DNA of 64,000 nucleotides, taken from Cellulomonas sp. S1-8. GTDB lineage: Bacteria; Actinomycetota; Actinomycetes; Actinomycetales; Cellulomonadaceae. Position 1 is the first letter of the stretch, and the number at the start of each line of letters is the position of its first letter. A model generated the notes under the pieces. The model saw only the letters and a list, made by a program, of their open reading frames with translations, did no database searches and was not told the DNA's origin. A program made the translations under genes and the position numbers. The DNA is taken from assembly GCF_026184235.1 (NCBI RefSeq), contig NZ_CP110806.1, positions 2,666,001 through 2,730,000 on the forward strand, written 5' to 3'. Positions 1 through 8,945 of this stretch are shown one piece after another.

Positions 1-1396
1 ACCAGCAGGCCGCGCCCGCGCCGGCCGCGACCACGCCCGCCGCCGCCGGCCAGGGCCCCGCGAGCAGCGCCGCCAGCAGGCCCAGCACGGTCGCGGGTGC
101 CACCGCGGGCGCCACGACGAGGTTCGCCGCGACGGCCCACGGCCCGAGGGTCGGCCACAGGGCGAGCGTCACCGGCAGGCACCCCACCTGAGCCGCGACG
201 GGCGCCGCGAGCAGCGCGGCCGCGTCGCGCCCGCACCGCGGGGACCACCGCTCGACGAGCGGACGGCCGAGGACGACCAGGCCCGCCGTGGCCGCGACCG
301 AGAGCGCGAAGCCGACGTCCACCCCGAGCCAGGGGTCGGCGACGAGCAGGGCGACGACGGCCGCCGCCAGCGCCGCCGGACCCGCCGCGCGGCGGCCCGC
401 GACCAGGCCGAGCAGGCCGACCCCACCCATGACGGCTGCCCGCACGACGCTCGGCGACGGGCCGACCACGAGCAGCAGACCCGTGCCGGCGAGCGCGACC
501 GCGGCCACCCGCACCGGCAGCGGCGCACCCACGGCACCGGCGGCGGCGAGCACCAGGGCGCCGAGGATCGCGAAGTGGGCGCCGGACACCGCCATCACGT
601 GGGCGAGCCCGGCGGCGCGCATCGCCGTGACGAGGTCCGCCGGCACGGCGCCGGTGTCGCCGACGGTCACGGCGGGCAGCAGCCCGCGCACGTCCGCCGG
701 CATGCCCGCGGCGACCGTCCGGGCGGCGGCACGGACCCGGCCCGCCCCGGCATGCGCCGGGTGCGGCGCGCCGGTGACGGCCGGGTCGTCCCCCGCCCGC
801 AGCACGACGGCGGCCCGTTCGCCGCGCGTCGTGGCGGTCAGGGTGCCGCGCAGCTGCACGGTCGAGCCCAGCGGCGGCGCCGCAGGGGCGACGACCTCGA
901 CCGGTGCCGCCACCCGGTGCCAGCGACCGTCGAACCGGAGCGCGGAGGCCGTCACCGTGAACCGCAGACGTGGGTCGGCGCCGCCTGCCGGACGCGAGCC
1001 GGTCGACACCCACCCGACGACCTCGACCGCCCGGCCCTGCGCGGCCGCGGCCGTGAGCGGCGCGGGAGCGCGCTGCTCCTGCGCGACCGCACCGCTGACG
1101 AGCACGGCGGCCGCGGTCGCGACGCCCAGCACGACGGCCGGCGCCGCGCGACGCAGCCGCCCGGGGCCGGTCGCACGTCCGGGGGTCGGTGCACCCGCAC
1201 CCCGCACGACGTGCCGGACCGCCGCCGCCAGCACGACAGCCGCCGCACCGGCCAGCAGCGCACCGGGCAGCAGGACCGCACGCGCCACGGCCTGGGGGGC
1301 GTGCACCACGACCACCGCCGCGCACCACGCCGCGACGGCGGGCGGGACGAGCCTCAGGTCGAGCGCCACCGCGGCGACCGACGGCCCGACGCTCAC
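1..1396 (-). CDS. comEC: ComEC/Rec2 DNA-uptake channel, N-terminal part (cut by window edge)
   Basis: Inner-membrane channel that brings single-stranded DNA into the cytoplasm during transformation. The minus-strand frame is open from a GTG at 1394-1396 to the left edge, about 465 residues. It opens with hydrophobic segments, then a soluble OB-like stretch, then the family core: the motif HVMAVSGAHFAIL, followed by PSVVRAAVM and DPWLGVDVGFALSVAATAG, which are typical of the Competence domain. The C-terminal metallo-beta-lactamase-like part would lie outside the window. The GTG overlaps the comEA stop by four bases (GTGA), so the two genes are probably translationally coupled. Many competence genes in this phylum have no demonstrated transformation phenotype, so the role is inferred from the family. 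Confidence 0.9.
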   Translation of the reverse strand, partial: MSVGPSVAAVALDLRLVPPAVAAWCAAVVVVHAPQAVARAVLLPGALLAGAAAVVLAAAVRHVVRGAGAPTPGRATGPGRLRRAAPAVVLGVATAAAVLVSGAVAQEQRAPAPLTAAAAQGRAVEVVGWVSTGSRPAGGADPRLRFTVTASALRFDGRWHRVAAPVEVVAPAAPPLGSTVQLRGTLTATTRGERAAVVLRAGDDPAVTGAPHPAHAGAGRVRAAARTVAAGMPADVRGLLPAVTVGDTGAVPADLVTAMRAAGLAHVMAVSGAHFAILGALVLAAAGAVGAPLPVRVAAVALAGTGLLLVVGPSPSVVRAAVMGGVGLLGLVAGRRAAGPAALAAAVVALLVADPWLGVDVGFALSVAATAGLVVLGRPLVERWSPRCGRDAAALLAAPVAAQVGCLPVTLALWPTLGPWAVAANLVVAPAVAPATVLGLLAALLAGPWPAAAGVVAAGAGAACW

Positions 1397-2268
1397 ACGC
1401 GCACCCGCGGGCGGAGCTCCGCGAGCAGCGCGGGTCCGATGCCGGAGACGTCGTCGAGCTCGTCGACGGTCGTGAAGGGGCTGCCTGCGCGGTGCTCGAC
1501 GATCCGCGCGGCGAGCACCGGACCGACGCCCGGCAGCGCCTCGAGGGTCACGGCGTCGGCGGTGTTGAGGTCCACCAGGGCGTCCTGCGGGGGGCCGACC
1601 ACGGCGGCGGGCGCCGCGCCGACCTGCGGCAGGACCAGCTGCTCACCGTCGGTGAGCACGCGCGCGAGGTTGACCCCGGCGAGGTCGGCCTCGGGCGTGC
1701 TGCCGCCGGCGGCGGCGACCGCCTCGGCGACCCGGGAGCCGAGCGGGAGCCGCACCACACCGGGGTCCGCGACCGCCCCGACGACGTGGACCACGAGCTC
1801 GTCCGCCGGGTCCGCCGCGTCGCCCGTCACGCGTCCGGCGACCGCCGGCGTCGGGAGCGCCACCGGCTCACCCTGGGGCGCGGCGGCGGACCGCAGCGCG
1901 ACCCCGCCCGCGACGAGCGCGAGCAGCAGCACCGCCGTCCCGGCGGCCCGCCAACCCGGCACCCACCGCACCCGGGGGGTCGGGGCGACCGGGACCGTCG
2001 CCGCTGCGGCGGTCAGCGCCGTCGTCACGCTGGGGTCCCACGGCGCCGCGAGCGCGTCAGGCGCCGGCTCGCGCGGTGCGGGGCCGCGCGGGGTCCAGCC
2101 GGGGGGTGGAGCAGGCGACGGCGCGGTCGGGTCCGGCGTGGGCACGGTCGGGTCCGGCGCGAGCACGGCCGGCGCGGGCACCGGGTCGTCGCCGGCGCGA
2201 TGTGCGGCGAGCGCGACGAGCCGGCGCGCGACGTCGGGCGCGGTGCGGGAGCGGTCGAGTGGCGGCAT
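1393..2268 (-). CDS. comEA: ComEA-like helix-hairpin-helix DNA-binding protein
   Basis: Membrane-anchored DNA receptor of the competence pathway that hands DNA to ComEC. The protein is 291 residues from ATG 2266-2268. It has a proline-rich cytoplasmic N-terminus (about 1-100), one membrane helix near 107-125, an SLBB-like domain (about 157-215, VHVVGAVADPGVVRLPLGS) and a C-terminal double helix-hairpin-helix (about 232-291, VDLNTADAVTLEALPGVG). An in-frame GTG nine bases upstream is possible. I chose the ATG because a TAGCGT hexamer ends seven bases before it, fitting a leaderless transcript, while the GTG would overlap that hexamer. It is followed directly by comEC. Confidence 0.9.
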   Translation of the reverse strand: MPPLDRSRTAPDVARRLVALAAHRAGDDPVPAPAVLAPDPTVPTPDPTAPSPAPPPGWTPRGPAPREPAPDALAAPWDPSVTTALTAAAATVPVAPTPRVRWVPGWRAAGTAVLLLALVAGGVALRSAAAPQGEPVALPTPAVAGRVTGDAADPADELVVHVVGAVADPGVVRLPLGSRVAEAVAAAGGSTPEADLAGVNLARVLTDGEQLVLPQVGAAPAAVVGPPQDALVDLNTADAVTLEALPGVGPVLAARIVEHRAGSPFTTVDELDDVSGIGPALLAELRPRVRV

Positions 2269-2275
2269 CGACCGC

Positions 2276-2281
2276 ACGCTA
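2276..2281 (-). promoter_or_regulatory. -10 hexamer of comEA, leaderless type
   Basis: TAGCGT matches the actinobacterial TANNNT -10 consensus and ends seven bases before the comEA ATG, so transcription would begin at or next to the start codon. No clear -35 is visible. Confidence 0.45.
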
Positions 2282-2390
2282 GGACGACGGCACGCCGGCC
2301 CGTGCGCCCGCCGGTGGACCGGTGGACGAGACCGCGCGACGCCGGGGCTGTGGTCGGCTCACGCGAGCACCGCGGGACCGCCCGACGGCC

Positions 2391-3341
2391 CTACGCGTCC
2401 GTGACGACGACCGCCAGCAGGCCCGGCCCGACGTGCGCGGCCAGCACCGCGCCCGCGTCGGCGATCAGCACCTCGACCACGGGGACGCCCGCGTCCCGCA
2501 CGAGGCGCTCGGCGACCTCCTCCGCGACGTCGGAGGGGCCGACGTGGTGCACGCCGATGCGCGCCGTGGTCCGACCGGCGAGGTCGGCGAGGGCGACCTG
2601 CTCGAGACGTTCGCGCGCGGCGCGCCGGGTGCGGACCTTCTCGCCCACGACGAGCCGGCCGTCCTGCAGCGACAGCAGCGGCCGCAGGCCCAGGACGGTG
2701 CCGAGCGCCGCGGCCGCCGTGCCGAGGCGACCGCCGCGGCGCAGGTGCTCGAGGGAGTCGACGAGGAACCACACGCGGCTGCTCTCGGCGGCGGTCGCGG
2801 CGACGCGGGCCACCTGCTCCGCGTCGGGCCAGACCGGGGCGGGTGCTCCCCGGTGCACCGCACGCGTCATCCAGCGCCGCACGGCGGCCCCGCGCCCGTC
2901 GTCCGGCAGGTCCCCCGCCGCCGGGTCGTCGGGGTCCGCGACGACCGGCGCACCCGCGTACCGTGCGGCGGCGACGGCCGCGAACCCGAAGCCCAGCGCG
3001 GCGGTGCGCGAGTCGACCACCCGCACGGGCACGGGGCTGACGGTCGCGGCCGTGCGGGCGGACCGCACGGTCCCCGACATCTCGCCCGACAGGTGCACCG
3101 AGACGATCTCGTGGGCGCCCGCGGCGGCGGCGCGCTCGTAGACGGCCGCGAACGCCGACGGCGGCGGCTGCGACGTCGTGACCTTCGCGCCGCGCTCGAG
3201 GGCGTGGAGCAGCTGCTCGGGTGTCACGTCGACGCCCTCGACGTACCGCACGCCGTCGATGGTGACGTCGAGCGGCACGACGTGCAGGCCCACGGACGCC
3301 GCGAGGCCCGGCGGCAGCGCAGCCGTGGAGTCGGTGACCAC
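2391..3341 (-). CDS. DegV family fatty-acid-binding protein
   Basis: DegV proteins bind a fatty acid and in Firmicutes present it to fatty-acid kinase; in actinobacteria the role is less clear. The 316-residue protein starts with VTDSTAALPPG and carries the conserved TSQPPPSAF and the HEIVSVHLSGEMSGT stretch, both typical of the ligand-binding fold. The GTG at 3339-3341 leaves almost no N-terminus before VTDS, whereas relatives usually have two to five residues. A CTG overlapping the leuS stop, 14 codons upstream, is in frame and could be the real start. The gene lies 35 bases after leuS, probably in the same transcript, and upstream of comEA. Confidence 0.88.
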   Translation of the reverse strand: MVTDSTAALPPGLAASVGLHVVPLDVTIDGVRYVEGVDVTPEQLLHALERGAKVTTSQPPPSAFAAVYERAAAAGAHEIVSVHLSGEMSGTVRSARTAATVSPVPVRVVDSRTAALGFGFAAVAAARYAGAPVVADPDDPAAGDLPDDGRGAAVRRWMTRAVHRGAPAPVWPDAEQVARVAATAAESSRVWFLVDSLEHLRRGGRLGTAAAALGTVLGLRPLLSLQDGRLVVGEKVRTRRAARERLEQVALADLAGRTTARIGVHHVGPSDVAEEVAERLVRDAGVPVVEVLIADAGAVLAAHVGPGLLAVVVTDA

Positions 3342-3376
3342 CGCGACCCGGGGCGGGCGCGGCGCGGCCCCGGGCG

Positions 3377-6292
3377 TCAGGCGGGCACCACGTTGACGAG
3401 CCGCGGGGCACGCACGACGACCGTGCGGACGTCGCGCCCCGCCAGCGCGCGCTGCACGCCGGCGTCCGCGAGCGCGAGCGCGCGCAGCTCGTCCTCACCG
3501 ACGGAGGTCGCGACCTCGGCGCGGCCGCGGACCTTGCCCTGCACCTGGAAGACGCAGGTCACGGTGTCCTCGACCAGGTACCGGGGGTCGGCCTGCGGGA
3601 ACGCGGCGTGCACGACCGACTCGTCGTGGCCGAGCCGCTCCCACAGCTCCTCGGCCAGGTGCGGCGCGACGGGCGCCGTCATGACGACCAGCGCCTCGAC
3701 CACCGACCGCGGGCTGCGCTCGAGCGTCGTGAGGTGGTTGTTCAGGACGATGAGCTTGGCGATCGCGGTGTTGATCCGCATGCCCTCCATGTCCTCGCGC
3801 ACGCCGTCGATCGTGCGGTGCAGGACGCGCAGGGTCTCCGCCGACGGCTCGTCGTCGGACACCACGACCTCGCCCGTCGTCTCGTCGACCGCGTTGCGCC
3901 ACAGCCGCTGCAGGAACCGCTGGGCGCCGACGACGGCGCGCGTCTCCCACGGGCGGGACAGGTCCAGCGGACCCATCGACATCTCGTAGACGCGCAGCGT
4001 GTCGGCGCCGTACGCCTCGTACATCTCGTCGGGCGACACGGCGTTCTTCAGCGACTTGCCGATCTTGCCGTACTCGCGGTGCACGGGCTGCCCCTCCCAC
4101 CGGAAGCCCGTCGGCGACGTCTCGTCCTCCACGACCTCGGCCGCGGGGACGTACACGCCGCGCTCGTCGGTGTACGCGTACGCCTGGATGTAGCCCTGGT
4201 TGAACAGCTTGTGGAACGGCTCGGAGCTGTGCACGTGCCCCAGGTCGTAGAGCACCTTGTGCCAGAACCGCGCGTACAGCAGGTGCAGCACGGCGTGCTC
4301 GACGCCGCCGACGTACAGGTCGACGCCGCCGGTGAACTCACCGCCCTGCGAGCCGTGGCCGGCCCCCATCCAGTACTGCTCGAGCGCCGGGTCGACCAGC
4401 ACGTCGTCGGATCGCGGGTCCAGGTAGCGCAGGTAGTACCAGCACGACCCGGCCCAGTTGGGCATGGTGTTGGCGTCGCGGCGGTAGCGCTTGGGCCCGT
4501 CGCCCAGGTCGAGCTCGACGTGCAGCCAGTCGGTGTTGCGTCCCAGCGGGGGCTCGGGCTCGGAGTCCGCGTCGTCGGGCTCGTAGGTGCGCGGCGAGAA
4601 GTCCGGCACCTCGGGCAGCTCGACGGGCAGCGCCGAGTCCGGCAGCGCGATCGGGGAGTCGTGCTCGTCGTACACGACGGGGAACGGCTCGCCCCAGTAG
4701 CGCTGGCGGCTGAACAGCCAGTCGCGCAGCCGGTAGGTGACGGTGCGCTCGCCCACGCCGTGCGCGGAGAGCCAGTCGACGATCCGCTCCTTGGCGTCGT
4801 CGATGCTCAGGCCGTCGAGGCTGATCTCGTCGTTCGTGGAGTTGATGACGGTGCCCGCGCCGGTCCGGGCACCCGGGGGCGTGCCCTCGGGTGCGTCGAT
4901 CGTGTGGACGACCGGCAGGTCGAACGCCTCGGCGAACTGGAAGTCGCGCTCGTCGCCGCCGGGCACGGCCATGATCGCGCCCGTGCCGTAGCCCATGAGG
5001 ACGTAGTCGGCCGTGAACACCGGCAGCAGCGTGCCGTTGACGGGGTTGGCGGCCAGGTGGCCGGTGAAGACGCCGGTCTTGCGGCCCGCGTCCTGCTGCC
5101 GCTCGACGGCGGTCTTCGCGGCGGCCTGGCGGCGGTAGTCGGCGACGGCGTCGGTCGGCGAGCGGTGGCCACCGGTCCAGGCGCTCGACGTGCCGTCGGG
5201 CCAGGCCTGCGGGACCTCGTCCAGCAGCGGGTGCTCGGGCGAGACGACGAGGAACGTGGCACCGAACAGCGTGTCGGGACGCGTGGTGAAGACCTCGACC
5301 TGCGCGCCGCCCTGCACCGCGAACCGGACGCGCGCGCCCGTCGAGCGGCCGATCCAGTGCCGCTGCATGGACTTGACCTTCTCGGGCCAGTCGATGCGCT
5401 CCAGGTCGTCGGTCAGGCGGTCGGCGTACGCCGTGATCCGCATGTTCCACTGCCGCAGGTTGCGCTGGAAGACCGGCATGTTGCCGCGCTCGGAGCGTCC
5501 TTCGGACGTGACCTCCTCGTTCGCCAGCACCGTGCCCAGCCCGGGCGCCCAGTTGACGGGCGTCTGCGACAGGTACGCCAGGCGGCGCACGTCGACGACG
5601 CGGCGGCGGGTCGCCTCGTCGAGGTCGGCCCACGTCGCCCCCGCGGTGACGCCCTCGACGTCGACGGGCAGCGCGCGGGTCCCGGCGGCGTACTCCGCGA
5701 CCAGCTCGGACACCGGGCGCGCCCGGCCCGTGCCGCCGTCGGGACGCACCGCGTCCTCGTCGTACCAGGCCTCGAAGATCTGCAGGAAGATCCACTGCGT
5801 CCAGCGCACGTAGTCCGCGTCGATCGTCGCGAACGAGCGCCGCGGGTCGTGCGCCAGCCCCAGGCGGCGCAGCTGCCGCTTCATGATCGCGATGTTTGCC
5901 TCGGTGGTCGCGCGCGGGTGCTGCCCCGTCTGCACGGCGTACTGCTCGGCGGGCAGGCCGAACGCGTCGAACCCGAGCGCGTGCAGCACGTTGTCGCCGC
6001 ACATGCGGCGGTACCGGCCGACGACGTCGGTGGCGATGTACCCCAGGGGGTGCCCCACGTGCAGGCCGGCGCCCGACGGGTAGGGGAACATGTCCATGAC
6101 GAAGAACGGCCGCGCGGCCGGGTCGGCGTGCCGGCCACGGCCGTCCGTGAGCGCCCCGACCGGGTTGGGCGTGAAGTACGTGCCGCGCGCGTCCCACTCG
6201 TCCTGCCAGCGCAGCTCGATCTGCTGCGCGAGGGCGGCGGTGTAGCGGTAGGGGACGTCGTCGGGGGCCGGGTTCGGGGACTGGTCGCTCAC
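3377..6292 (-). CDS. leuS: Leucyl-tRNA synthetase
   Basis: Charges tRNA-Leu with leucine in the cytoplasm. The 971-residue length fits the actinobacterial enzyme. The HIGH-type motif is HVGH at about residues 78-81 ([14 protein letters not shown]). The KMSKS-equivalent is KIGKS at about 741-745, the Ile-Gly variant I would expect in this phylum rather than damage. An editing (CP1) insertion and an anticodon-binding C-terminus are present by length. The GTG start at 6290-6292 is preceded by TACGCT and six bases, a leaderless layout. It is divergent from the HerA-like gene, with only 70 bases between the two starts. Confidence 0.97.
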   Translation of the reverse strand: MSDQSPNPAPDDVPYRYTAALAQQIELRWQDEWDARGTYFTPNPVGALTDGRGRHADPAARPFFVMDMFPYPSGAGLHVGHPLGYIATDVVGRYRRMCGDNVLHALGFDAFGLPAEQYAVQTGQHPRATTEANIAIMKRQLRRLGLAHDPRRSFATIDADYVRWTQWIFLQIFEAWYDEDAVRPDGGTGRARPVSELVAEYAAGTRALPVDVEGVTAGATWADLDEATRRRVVDVRRLAYLSQTPVNWAPGLGTVLANEEVTSEGRSERGNMPVFQRNLRQWNMRITAYADRLTDDLERIDWPEKVKSMQRHWIGRSTGARVRFAVQGGAQVEVFTTRPDTLFGATFLVVSPEHPLLDEVPQAWPDGTSSAWTGGHRSPTDAVADYRRQAAAKTAVERQQDAGRKTGVFTGHLAANPVNGTLLPVFTADYVLMGYGTGAIMAVPGGDERDFQFAEAFDLPVVHTIDAPEGTPPGARTGAGTVINSTNDEISLDGLSIDDAKERIVDWLSAHGVGERTVTYRLRDWLFSRQRYWGEPFPVVYDEHDSPIALPDSALPVELPEVPDFSPRTYEPDDADSEPEPPLGRNTDWLHVELDLGDGPKRYRRDANTMPNWAGSCWYYLRYLDPRSDDVLVDPALEQYWMGAGHGSQGGEFTGGVDLYVGGVEHAVLHLLYARFWHKVLYDLGHVHSSEPFHKLFNQGYIQAYAYTDERGVYVPAAEVVEDETSPTGFRWEGQPVHREYGKIGKSLKNAVSPDEMYEAYGADTLRVYEMSMGPLDLSRPWETRAVVGAQRFLQRLWRNAVDETTGEVVVSDDEPSAETLRVLHRTIDGVREDMEGMRINTAIAKLIVLNNHLTTLERSPRSVVEALVVMTAPVAPHLAEELWERLGHDESVVHAAFPQADPRYLVEDTVTCVFQVQGKVRGRAEVATSVGEDELRALALADAGVQRALAGRDVRTVVVRAPRLVNVVPA

Positions 6293-6298
6293 CGGTGA

Positions 6299-6304
6299 AG
6301 CGTA
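6299..6304 (-). promoter_or_regulatory. -10 hexamer of leuS, leaderless type
   Basis: TACGCT followed by six bases and the leuS GTG. It fits TANNNT spaced for a leaderless mRNA. If true, no T-box or other leader control precedes leuS. Confidence 0.5.
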
Positions 6305-6350
6305 CCGACGTGTGGTCGCCCTGCCGTGCGCACGACCGCGGGACGGTCCC

Positions 6351-6356
6351 TAGGAT
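6351..6356 (+). promoter_or_regulatory. -10 hexamer of the HerA-like gene, leaderless type
   Basis: TAGGAT followed by six bases and ATG 6363. Just upstream, 6340-6350 is the palindrome GGGACGGTCCC, whose one-base centre is too short for a DosR box. Confidence 0.5.
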
Positions 6357-6362
6357 CGGCCC

Positions 6363-8213
6363 ATGCCGGACAGCAGCCAGCCGACCCCCGGGGCCGCGCG
6401 CCTCGCCGAGCTCGAGGCGCAGGCCGCGCGGGCCGCGGCCGACGCCGCCCGCGCGCACGCCGAGGCAGCGCAGGCCGAGGCGGTCGCGGCGGCCGCAGCG
6501 CTCGCGGCGGCGCGCGCGGCCGTGGCCGGGCAGGGCGGGGACCCGGGGGTGCCCGCCGCGGGCGTCCCCGACCCCGCGCCGGCCGACGACACCCCGCCCG
6601 GCGACGACGCCCCGACCGCCGACGACCCCGTGTCGGCGCTCGCCCGGAGCATCGAGGCCGGCTACACGTTCGCGGGACCGGTGCTGCCGCTCGGCGTGCT
6701 CCTGCAGGACGGCTCCCCCGTGCCCACGGCGCGCGTCGGGCTGCCGCTGGGCATGCTCAACCGCCACGCGCTGGTCGCCGGTGCGACGGGCACGGGCAAG
6801 ACGCGGACCCTGCAGCTCATGGCCGAGGGGCTGAGCGCGGCCGGCGTCCCGGTGTTCGTCGCCGACGTCAAGGGCGACCTGACGGGGCTCGCGGAGGCGG
6901 GGCCGGTGTCCGACACGCTGTCCGCGCGGACGGCGGCACTCGGCCAGGAGTGGCGGCCGACGGCCTTCCCCGTCGAGCTGTACGCGCTCGGCGGGGTCGG
7001 CGACGGCGTCCCCGTGCGCACGACGGTGACGGACCTGGGCCCGCTGCTGCTCGCCAAGGTGCTCGGCCTGAACGCCACGCAGGAGTCCAGCCTGGGGCTC
7101 GTCTTCCACTGGGCCGACCAGCAGGGCCTGGCGCTGCTCGACCTCGCGGACCTGCGCTCGACCCTGCAGTTCCTCACGAGCGACGAGGGCAAGCCCGAGC
7201 TGAAGGGCATCGGCGGGCTCTCGTCGGCGACGGCCGGCGTCATCCTGCGGCAGATCGTCGCGCTGCAGGGACAGGGTGCGGACGCGTTCTTCGGTGAGCC
7301 CGCGTTCGACGTCGCCGACCTGCTGCGGACGGCGCCCGACGGGCGCGGTGTGGTCGCCGCGCTGCAGCTGCCGGGCGTGCAGGACCGTCCCGCGCTGTTC
7401 TCGACCTTCCTCATGTGGCTGCTGGCCGAGCTGTTCGAGGTGCTGCCCGAGGTGGGCGACCCCGACCGCCCACGCCTCGTCTTCTTCTTCGACGAGGCGC
7501 ACCTGCTGTTCGCGGACGCGTCGAGGGCCTTCCTGGCCGAGGTCGTGCGCACGGTCCGGCTCGTGCGGTCCAAGGGCGTCGGCATCGTGTTCGTCACGCA
7601 GAGCCCCAAGGACGTCCCGGCGGACGTGCTGGGGCAGCTCGGCAGCCGCGTGCAGCACGCGCTGCGGGCGTTCACGCCCGACGACGCGGCGGCGCTGCGG
7701 GCCGCCGCCCGCACCTACCCCTCGTCGGGCTACGACCTGGAGCAGGTGCTGCAGCAGCTCGGCACGGGCGAGGCGGTCGTCACGGTGCTGAGCGAGAAGG
7801 GCGCGCCGACGCCCGTCGCGTGGACGCGCCTGTACGCGCCGCAGGCGTCGATGGCGCCCGCCGCCGCGGCCACGGTGCACGCCACGATCGCGGCGTCACC
7901 CGTCGCGGCGCGCTACGCCCAGGCGGTCGACCGGGAGTCGGCGCACGAGCTGCTCTCGGCCCGCATGGCACGCTCCGAGGCTGACCGCGCCGCCGCGGCG
8001 GCGGCCGAGCAGGCCGCGAAGGACGCCCGGGCCGCGCAGCAGGAGGCCGCGCGGGAGGACCGCGAGCGCGCGAAGGCGGACCGGGCGTCGGGCCGCAGCC
8101 GCTCGACGCGGAGCGGCAGCGACCCGCTGGAGTCGTTCCTGCGGTCCGCCGGCACGCAGCTCGGGCGCGAGATCACCCGCACCATCTTCGGCACCAGCCG
8201 CCGTCGGCGCTGA
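6363..8213 (+). CDS. HerA-like/DUF853 ATPase
   Basis: A predicted P-loop ATPase of the HerA/FtsK branch, 616 residues. An alanine- and glutamate-rich coiled N-terminus (about 1-95) is followed by Walker A GATGTGKT at about residues 139-146, the stretch VFVADVKGDLTGLAEAG typical of DUF853, Walker B LVFFFDEAHLLF near 370, and VFVTQSPKDVPADVLGQLGSRVQHALRAF, a sensor-like block. The last 100 residues are charged and probably coiled, ending in RRRR. Classical HerA works with the nuclease NurA, and no NurA candidate is nearby, so a DNA-end resection role is not supported. Relatives are annotated only as DUF853 or HerA helicase C-terminal proteins. It is transcribed alone. Confidence 0.88.
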   Translation: MPDSSQPTPGAARLAELEAQAARAAADAARAHAEAAQAEAVAAAAALAAARAAVAGQGGDPGVPAAGVPDPAPADDTPPGDDAPTADDPVSALARSIEAGYTFAGPVLPLGVLLQDGSPVPTARVGLPLGMLNRHALVAGATGTGKTRTLQLMAEGLSAAGVPVFVADVKGDLTGLAEAGPVSDTLSARTAALGQEWRPTAFPVELYALGGVGDGVPVRTTVTDLGPLLLAKVLGLNATQESSLGLVFHWADQQGLALLDLADLRSTLQFLTSDEGKPELKGIGGLSSATAGVILRQIVALQGQGADAFFGEPAFDVADLLRTAPDGRGVVAALQLPGVQDRPALFSTFLMWLLAELFEVLPEVGDPDRPRLVFFFDEAHLLFADASRAFLAEVVRTVRLVRSKGVGIVFVTQSPKDVPADVLGQLGSRVQHALRAFTPDDAAALRAAARTYPSSGYDLEQVLQQLGTGEAVVTVLSEKGAPTPVAWTRLYAPQASMAPAAAATVHATIAASPVAARYAQAVDRESAHELLSARMARSEADRAAAAAAEQAAKDARAAQQEAAREDRERAKADRASGRSRSTRSGSDPLESFLRSAGTQLGREITRTIFGTSRRRR

Positions 8214-8231
8214 CCGCGGCGGCGGCCCGTG

Positions 8232-8912
8232 TCAGGCGCGCGCCGCCACCCAGATCGCGCTCGCCGCGACCTCGCCCAGCTCGACGCGGTCCGGCACGCC
8301 CTCGATGCGGACGCTCACGACGCCCGTCACCGCCCGCCGCTCCTCCAGGGTCACGGGCGCGTCGAGCACCAGCCCGACGCCCTCGAGGTACCGCAGCAGC
8401 TCCGGGTCGGCGTCCGAGATCCGAGCGACGCGGTAGTCCCCCGTGGCCACCTCCCACATGACCCGCGCGTCGGGCAGGTGCACCGTGCCGTCGGCCGCCG
8501 GGATGGGGTCGCCGTGCGGGTCCCGGTCCGGGTGGCCGAGCATGTCGGCGACCCGCTCGACGAACCGGTCGCTCACGGCGTGCTCGAGGACCTCCGCCTC
8601 GTCGTGCACCTCGTCCCAGCCGTAGCCGAGCCGCTCGACCAGGTAGGTCTCGATGAGCCGGTGCCGCCGGACCATCGCGACCGCGTGGGCGCGTCCCGCC
8701 GCCGTGAGCTCGACCGCGCCGTAGGGCCGGTGGGACACCAGGCCGGCGTCGGCGAGCCGCTTGACCGTCTCGGAGACGGTGGACGGCCCGACCCCGAGCC
8801 GGCTCGCGAGGAGCTTGGTCGTCACCGGCACGTCGGACCACTCCTGCGCGCCCCAGACGACCTTGAGGTAGTCCTGGGTCACCGCGGACAGGGGTGCAGG
8901 GCTCTCCGTCAC
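8232..8912 (-). CDS. DtxR/MntR-type metal-dependent repressor
   Basis: A 226-residue metalloregulator with an N-terminal winged helix (about 8-70), a dimerisation and metal-binding domain (about 70-140; RHRLIETYL, HDEAEVLEHAVSD, GHPDRDPHGDPIP) and a C-terminal SH3-like FeoA domain. Where iron sensors of the DtxR/IdeR type have Met10 (TTEMYL) this protein has Asp (TQDYLK), and where they have Cys102 it has Glu (DEAEVLEH). Both changes are MntR-like, so manganese sensing is more likely than iron. The GTG start is preceded by TACGCT and seven bases. No manganese transporter is adjacent, so its targets lie elsewhere. Confidence 0.9.
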   Translation of the reverse strand: MTESPAPLSAVTQDYLKVVWGAQEWSDVPVTTKLLASRLGVGPSTVSETVKRLADAGLVSHRPYGAVELTAAGRAHAVAMVRRHRLIETYLVERLGYGWDEVHDEAEVLEHAVSDRFVERVADMLGHPDRDPHGDPIPAADGTVHLPDARVMWEVATGDYRVARISDADPELLRYLEGVGLVLDAPVTLEERRAVTGVVSVRIEGVPDRVELGEVAASAIWVAARA

Positions 8913-8919
8913 GTCGCCC

Positions 8920-8925
8920 AGCGTA
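8920..8925 (-). promoter_or_regulatory. -10 hexamer of the DtxR-family gene, leaderless type
   Basis: TACGCT followed by seven bases and GTG 8910-8912. Confidence 0.5.
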
Positions 8926-8945
8926 GAGGGCTCACGACGCGGGGC

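Noticed and set aside
3608..6298. An 896-codon open frame antisense to leuS
   Set aside because: It is a mirror of leuS codon bias (Val/Arg/Gln/Asp-rich) with no recognisable domain.
6340..6350. GGGACGGTCCC before the HerA-like gene as a second DosR box
   Set aside because: The half-sites match, but the centre is one base, not four, so the two monomers could not be placed as on a DosR site.
4338..7880. An 1180-codon open frame on the minus strand over leuS and the HerA-like gene
   Set aside because: It is out of frame with leuS and antisense to the HerA-like gene; composition is Arg/Gly-rich and no family motif is present.
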